Shown here: piece after piece, positions 61,901 to 64,000 of the stretch
How positions within the stretch are numbered: position 1 is the stretch's first letter
Layout: each line of letters starts with the position of its first letter
DNA from: Panagrolaimus kolymaensis
Lineage: Eukaryota; Nematoda; Chromadorea; Rhabditida; Panagrolaimidae
Reading direction: 5' to 3'
Assembly: GCA_028622995.1 (NCBI GenBank)
Contig: JAJQJQ010000068.1
Span: forward strand, 62,001-126,000
Length of the DNA stretch: 64,000 nt
Position numbers and translations under genes: made by a program
The notes under the pieces: generated by a model
Database searches by the model: none
What the model was told of the DNA's origin: nothing
Seen by the model: the letters and a program-made list of their open reading frames with translations, nothing else

Positions 61901-64000
61901 ATTCTCAAACATAATTCCGTGTTATTGGCTGATAGAAATGAAAGAGTTTCTGAACCTTATATAATTTTGGAACTAACAAGAAAAATTCCTCTCATCATTG
62001 ATCCACAAAATGAATCATCCAAAACTTTATCATACATTTGTTCTGGAACAATTATTACTGTAGATATTCAATCGCCTTCGTTACCAACAATAATAGTATC
62101 TGCAATTGGAAATGGACACACATTATTAATAGATAATTTACGCGAACCATTTCCATTATATTTAATTCAATTAATTTATCCAAATTTTATTAAAGAAGGA
62201 AAGGAAATATTTTTACAACTCAATAATAAACTATTTGATTTTAATTCAAGTTTTTATTTAATTTTACGAACTGAAAAGCAGCCGAATGAATTTTCAGCGA
62301 ATTTGAATTCGCTGTTACAAAATTTTTGTATTATTAATGTTTCCGTTGGAGAAAATGTAATAAAAAATAAATTAATGGAAATTTTTGTTCAAACTAATGC
62401 TTTTCCATTATCATCGAAACGAGATCAATTAATGGAAGAAAAAACGAATTTAATTCGACAAAGTGATGCCGTGGAAGATGGAACTCTTGAAGCTTTAGCT
62501 AAAAGTAAAGATTTGGATGATGATCGAACCATAGACTTACTTGGCGAAGTTCGAGATCTTGCCACGAATTTGGATGAAAAAATTAAAGAACTTGATGAAG
62601 TTGAAATCCAATTGGATATTGTGAAACATAAATTTATAAAAGTTGGAGAATTTGCAACAAATTTAGTTAGAGCTTCCGTGAATATTTCAAAAATTTCACC
62701 ATTCTATGCCCGAACCTTAAAATATTATTTGGAAGTTTTTAGAAAAGTAAGTTCCAACGAAATTAACAAAAATTTATAATAGCTGGAATTTCAGGCAGTT
62801 GGAATAGAAAATAATCAACTCAGTGAAAGTGCCGACGACATTTCTTTAATAAATCAAAATGTTTTGGCTGCTTTTCGCCGAAAAATTTCTAGGTCTTTGT
62901 TTGCTGAACATCGAAAGATTTTTGAATTTTTGATATCGACAAATACTGTAGGAATTAAAAAGTAAGAAAAATACAATACAATATTTTTTTAAATTTTTTT
63001 TTTCAAATGCTTTCTATAATTTAAACTATTTTCATATTTTTGAGATTCAAAAGTTACTTGGAAAAGTTTTTTGTGTTTTGACACGGAAATCGGAAAGTTT
63101 GTCAAAAGTATATTCGAGAAAATTTTATTTTCTATTGATTAAAAATATTTTAATACAAAAAAACCAAATTTATAAATAAATAAAAAATATTGTTAATTTT
63201 TATTTTTTTTTAGTTTATCCTCATTAACCGAACGACAATTTTCTAAATATTATTCAACCTTACATTCTGAACGAGGCACAAATCTTCGAGATCAAATTAT
63301 TCATGCTGATTCAGGATTACCCATAGTTTTGCTACTTTCAGAGGAATCAAATTATGTAATGAAAATGTTATTTTATTTAGCTGAACAATATTTACCTGCT
63401 ACAGTAACAACCCATGGAACTAACAATAATACACCAATAGGAAAAAAGCAACAACAACGACGATATGTTCAATTAATTTCAGCCAAAGATTTAGTTCTTA
63501 TAAATTCTTTTGATTGGGAAAAAATTTTAGAAAATGAACAATGGATTATAATTCAAAATTGTGAAAATTTAAATGTTGAAGAAATAGAAAAGTTTAATGA
63601 AATTATGCAACTAATTTATTCATCAGAAATGAGAAAAGCTAATTTTAAACTTTTTATTGTTTTATATCCTGGTGGAGAAATGGTAAGTTAATAAACATAA
63701 TTTTTGGATGTGAAAAAAGAAATTACAAATTTACAGCGAATCTTAACGCTTATTATTTTTTGGGTTTATTTTTCGTTAATTTTAGACTTAATTTTTTAGA
63801 TATCTCACAGCATATTGGATTCTTCAACCGTAATTACTGTAGATGATTCACAATTAAGTTTTCGAGAATTTGTTATTTATGCTTATACTTCACTTGGGCC
63901 ATCTCGAATCCATTCCCATTTGAAATCGGTAAAAGTTTTTTTCATTATCATTTTTGGGAGTTTTTTTTACCTATAAATTTTAATTTTCTGTTTTCTTTTT
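46973..64000 (+). CDS. Dynein heavy chain, axonemal inner-arm type (29 exons read, 3' end beyond window)
   Basis: Twenty-nine exons join in frame to 3219 residues and continue past the right edge (last donor 63929). The first is 46973-47105; large ones are 48204-48696, 48998-49596, 57044-58003 and 61841-62746. The tail and linker (RHWENV; SKLIYLEPLFTTEDI; LSNNELLEMLSKGRDP) precede six AAA modules. AAA1 has GPAATGKSE at about 1260 and LDEFNR at about 1312. AAA2 has GNILTGKSS at about 1540 and AAA3 has GKSGTGKTT at about 1808. AAA4 has lost its P-loop (GSNLNGIE near 2091). Stalk, microtubule-binding part and AAA5-6 follow. AAA1 lies near residue 1260, not about 1800, which resembles single-headed inner-arm chains such as DNAH3/7/12; C. 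elegans dhc-3 is a possible relative. Nematodes have no motile cilia, so the role is open. Its introns hold three minus-strand genes and a GC-rich element. Confidence 0.87.
51602..52099 (-). CDS. eIF5A: Translation factor eIF5A, intronless, nested in a dynein intron
   Basis: One uninterrupted frame encodes 165 residues that match eIF5A throughout. The hypusine loop is intact: EMSTSKPGKHGHAK, with the modified lysine expected at position 51. Further conserved blocks are KGRPCKV, DIFTNKKFDDICPS and DLRLPEGEMG. eIF5A binds the ribosomal E site and relieves stalling at elongation and termination; it needs deoxyhypusine synthase, not in this window. The gene lies wholly inside dynein intron 51326-52726, on the opposite strand. 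The C-terminal part (TFKRNNENGNGILVIVISACGEEAILDWKPKKE) is more diverged than usual and about ten residues longer. Lack of introns and a nested position suggest a retrocopy, yet the frame is open and key residues are kept, so it may be functional. Confidence 0.9.
   Translation of the reverse strand: MSCREEETIDFTTAHSGAALTYPKKCSDIGKNEFIMIKGRPCKVCEMSTSKPGKHGHAKIHIFAFDIFTNKKFDDICPSKESINVPIVERKEFELVSIDFEDGFVSLMDLKTCKIKDDLRLPEGEMGEKIKDTFKRNNENGNGILVIVISACGEEAILDWKPKKE
54589..54645 (+). other. 57-nt stop-free intron in the dynein AAA2 region
   Basis: The interval is open in the dynein frame and a multiple of three, so it reads through as 19 residues. Splicing it (AAG|GTAAAA ... TTTAAG|CTA) restores the conserved DDNQK-LNLGNGETVILNPQIR, where all dyneins have DDNKKLCLxNGE. 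I therefore treat it as an intron. Confidence 0.75.
55463..55653. mobile_element. GC-rich inverted-repeat element (MITE-like) with 10-bp target duplication
   Basis: A ~191-bp block rich in GGCC/CCCGG words interrupts A+T-rich intron DNA. It starts CAGGCCTCTTCC and ends GGAAGAGGCC, which are inverted copies. Identical TGATCAGCAC tenmers flank it at 55453-55462 and 55654-55663, as after transposon insertion. It encodes nothing credible. A 9-10 bp duplication is typical of Mutator-like elements, so a non-autonomous MULE-type MITE is the best guess; the family is unconfirmed. It lies in dynein intron 55227-56514. Confidence 0.75.
58916..60623 (-). CDS. mrg-1: MRG15/MSL3-family chromodomain protein (MRG-1-like), nested in a dynein intron (5 exons)
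   Basis: Transcript-order exons are 60623-60345, 60282-60190, 60130-59708, 59647-59236 and 59175-58916, giving 488 residues. A Ser-rich N-terminus precedes a chromo-like domain at about 58-115 (TRVLCQHTDSFFYDAKI, ILYTIHYNGWNSRYDEVL). A basic KRKKRSRPSGKS segment follows, then a long Ser/Thr/Asn linker. The MRG domain spans about 265-480 (YPSIYGLIHFLRFIHKF, FLDFLEIKKNDYYKPEGGDYE). MRG15 proteins read methylated H3K36 and bring histone acetyltransferase or deacetylase complexes to chromatin; C. elegans MRG-1 protects germline and neuronal identity. A Lys/Arg/Ser-rich insertion (about 345-400) interrupts the MRG domain, which is unusual. The whole gene lies inside dynein intron 58726-60936 on the opposite strand. 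Confidence 0.88.
61406..61456 (+). other. 51-nt stop-free intron in the dynein stalk
   Basis: This interval is open in the dynein frame and a multiple of three. If read through it would insert a run of Phe/Ile into coiled coil 2. Splicing (TTAG|GTTTGT ... TTATAG|AAA) restores the continuous heptad pattern AEKLLEALENERDRWDSNLK, so it is best treated as an intron. Confidence 0.75.
61612..61683 (-). tRNA. tRNA-Glu (anticodon TTC)
   Basis: On the minus strand 72 bases fold as a cloverleaf. The acceptor stem pairs TCCCTAA with TTAGGGA. The D arm reads GGTCTAGTGGTTAGGA. The anticodon loop TTTTCAC carries TTC, closed by CTGG/CCAG. The T arm is CGGGGTTCGATTCCCCG, and the discriminator is A. Near-identity to animal tRNA-Glu(UUC) leaves little doubt. 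It decodes GAA and GAG. The internal A box (TGGTCTAGTGG) and B box (GGTTCGATTCC) are intact, so RNA polymerase III can transcribe it. No intron is present. It sits inside dynein intron 61588-61840, on the opposite strand. Confidence 0.96.

Overview
The window looks like nuclear DNA of a nematode. It is strongly A+T-rich, the protein-coding genes are split by short introns (mostly 45-300 bp) with TTTTAG or TTTCAG acceptors and GTAAGT-like donors, and it carries two serpentine chemoreceptor genes of the nematode Sra/Sre type. Several genes have an acceptor-like site just before the ATG, as expected for spliced-leader trans-splicing. The species cannot be fixed from sequence alone; the style fits a clade IV (tylenchid or panagrolaimid-like) worm. 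All exon models were assembled by eye from splice sites, frame and family conservation. Fourteen protein-coding genes are modelled, plus one orphan first exon and one tRNA gene.

Layout. 0-6 kb, plus strand: trimethyllysine dioxygenase (carnitine synthesis), RNA polymerase II subunit RPB4 and a Dishevelled scaffold protein in tandem; the last two are close enough to be an operon. 5.9-8 kb, minus: a UDP-glycosyltransferase. 9-16.6 kb, minus: two related chemoreceptor genes with shared intron positions. 17.9-18.9 kb, plus: an unrecognised 248-residue protein. 19.2-20 kb, minus: a small unrecognised protein with a PPxY motif. 21.4-23.6 kb, minus: a TauE/SafE-family membrane transporter. 25.1-26 kb, plus: rps-25 and rps-21 as a candidate operon, followed by about 1 kb of a four-copy repeat of about 245 bp. 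32.4-33.8 kb, minus: a FoxD/UNC-130-like forkhead factor in a gene-poor region (about 27-45 kb). 45.4 kb, minus: an orphan coding exon resembling the start of a REEP protein.

47-64 kb, plus: a large dynein heavy chain gene (29 exons read, 3219 codons, running off the right edge). Its short tail resembles single-headed inner-arm axonemal dyneins. Three of its introns hold other genes, all on the opposite strand: an intronless eIF5A gene, a five-exon MRG15/MRG-1 chromodomain gene and a tRNA-Glu(TTC). A fourth large intron holds a GC-rich inverted-repeat element with an apparent target-site duplication.

Most points of interest lie in the dynein locus: the nested antisense housekeeping genes, the degenerate ATP sites of the motor, two stop-free introns whose lengths are multiples of three, and the GC-rich insertion. 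No CRISPR arrays, prophages or bacterial-type operons were seen.
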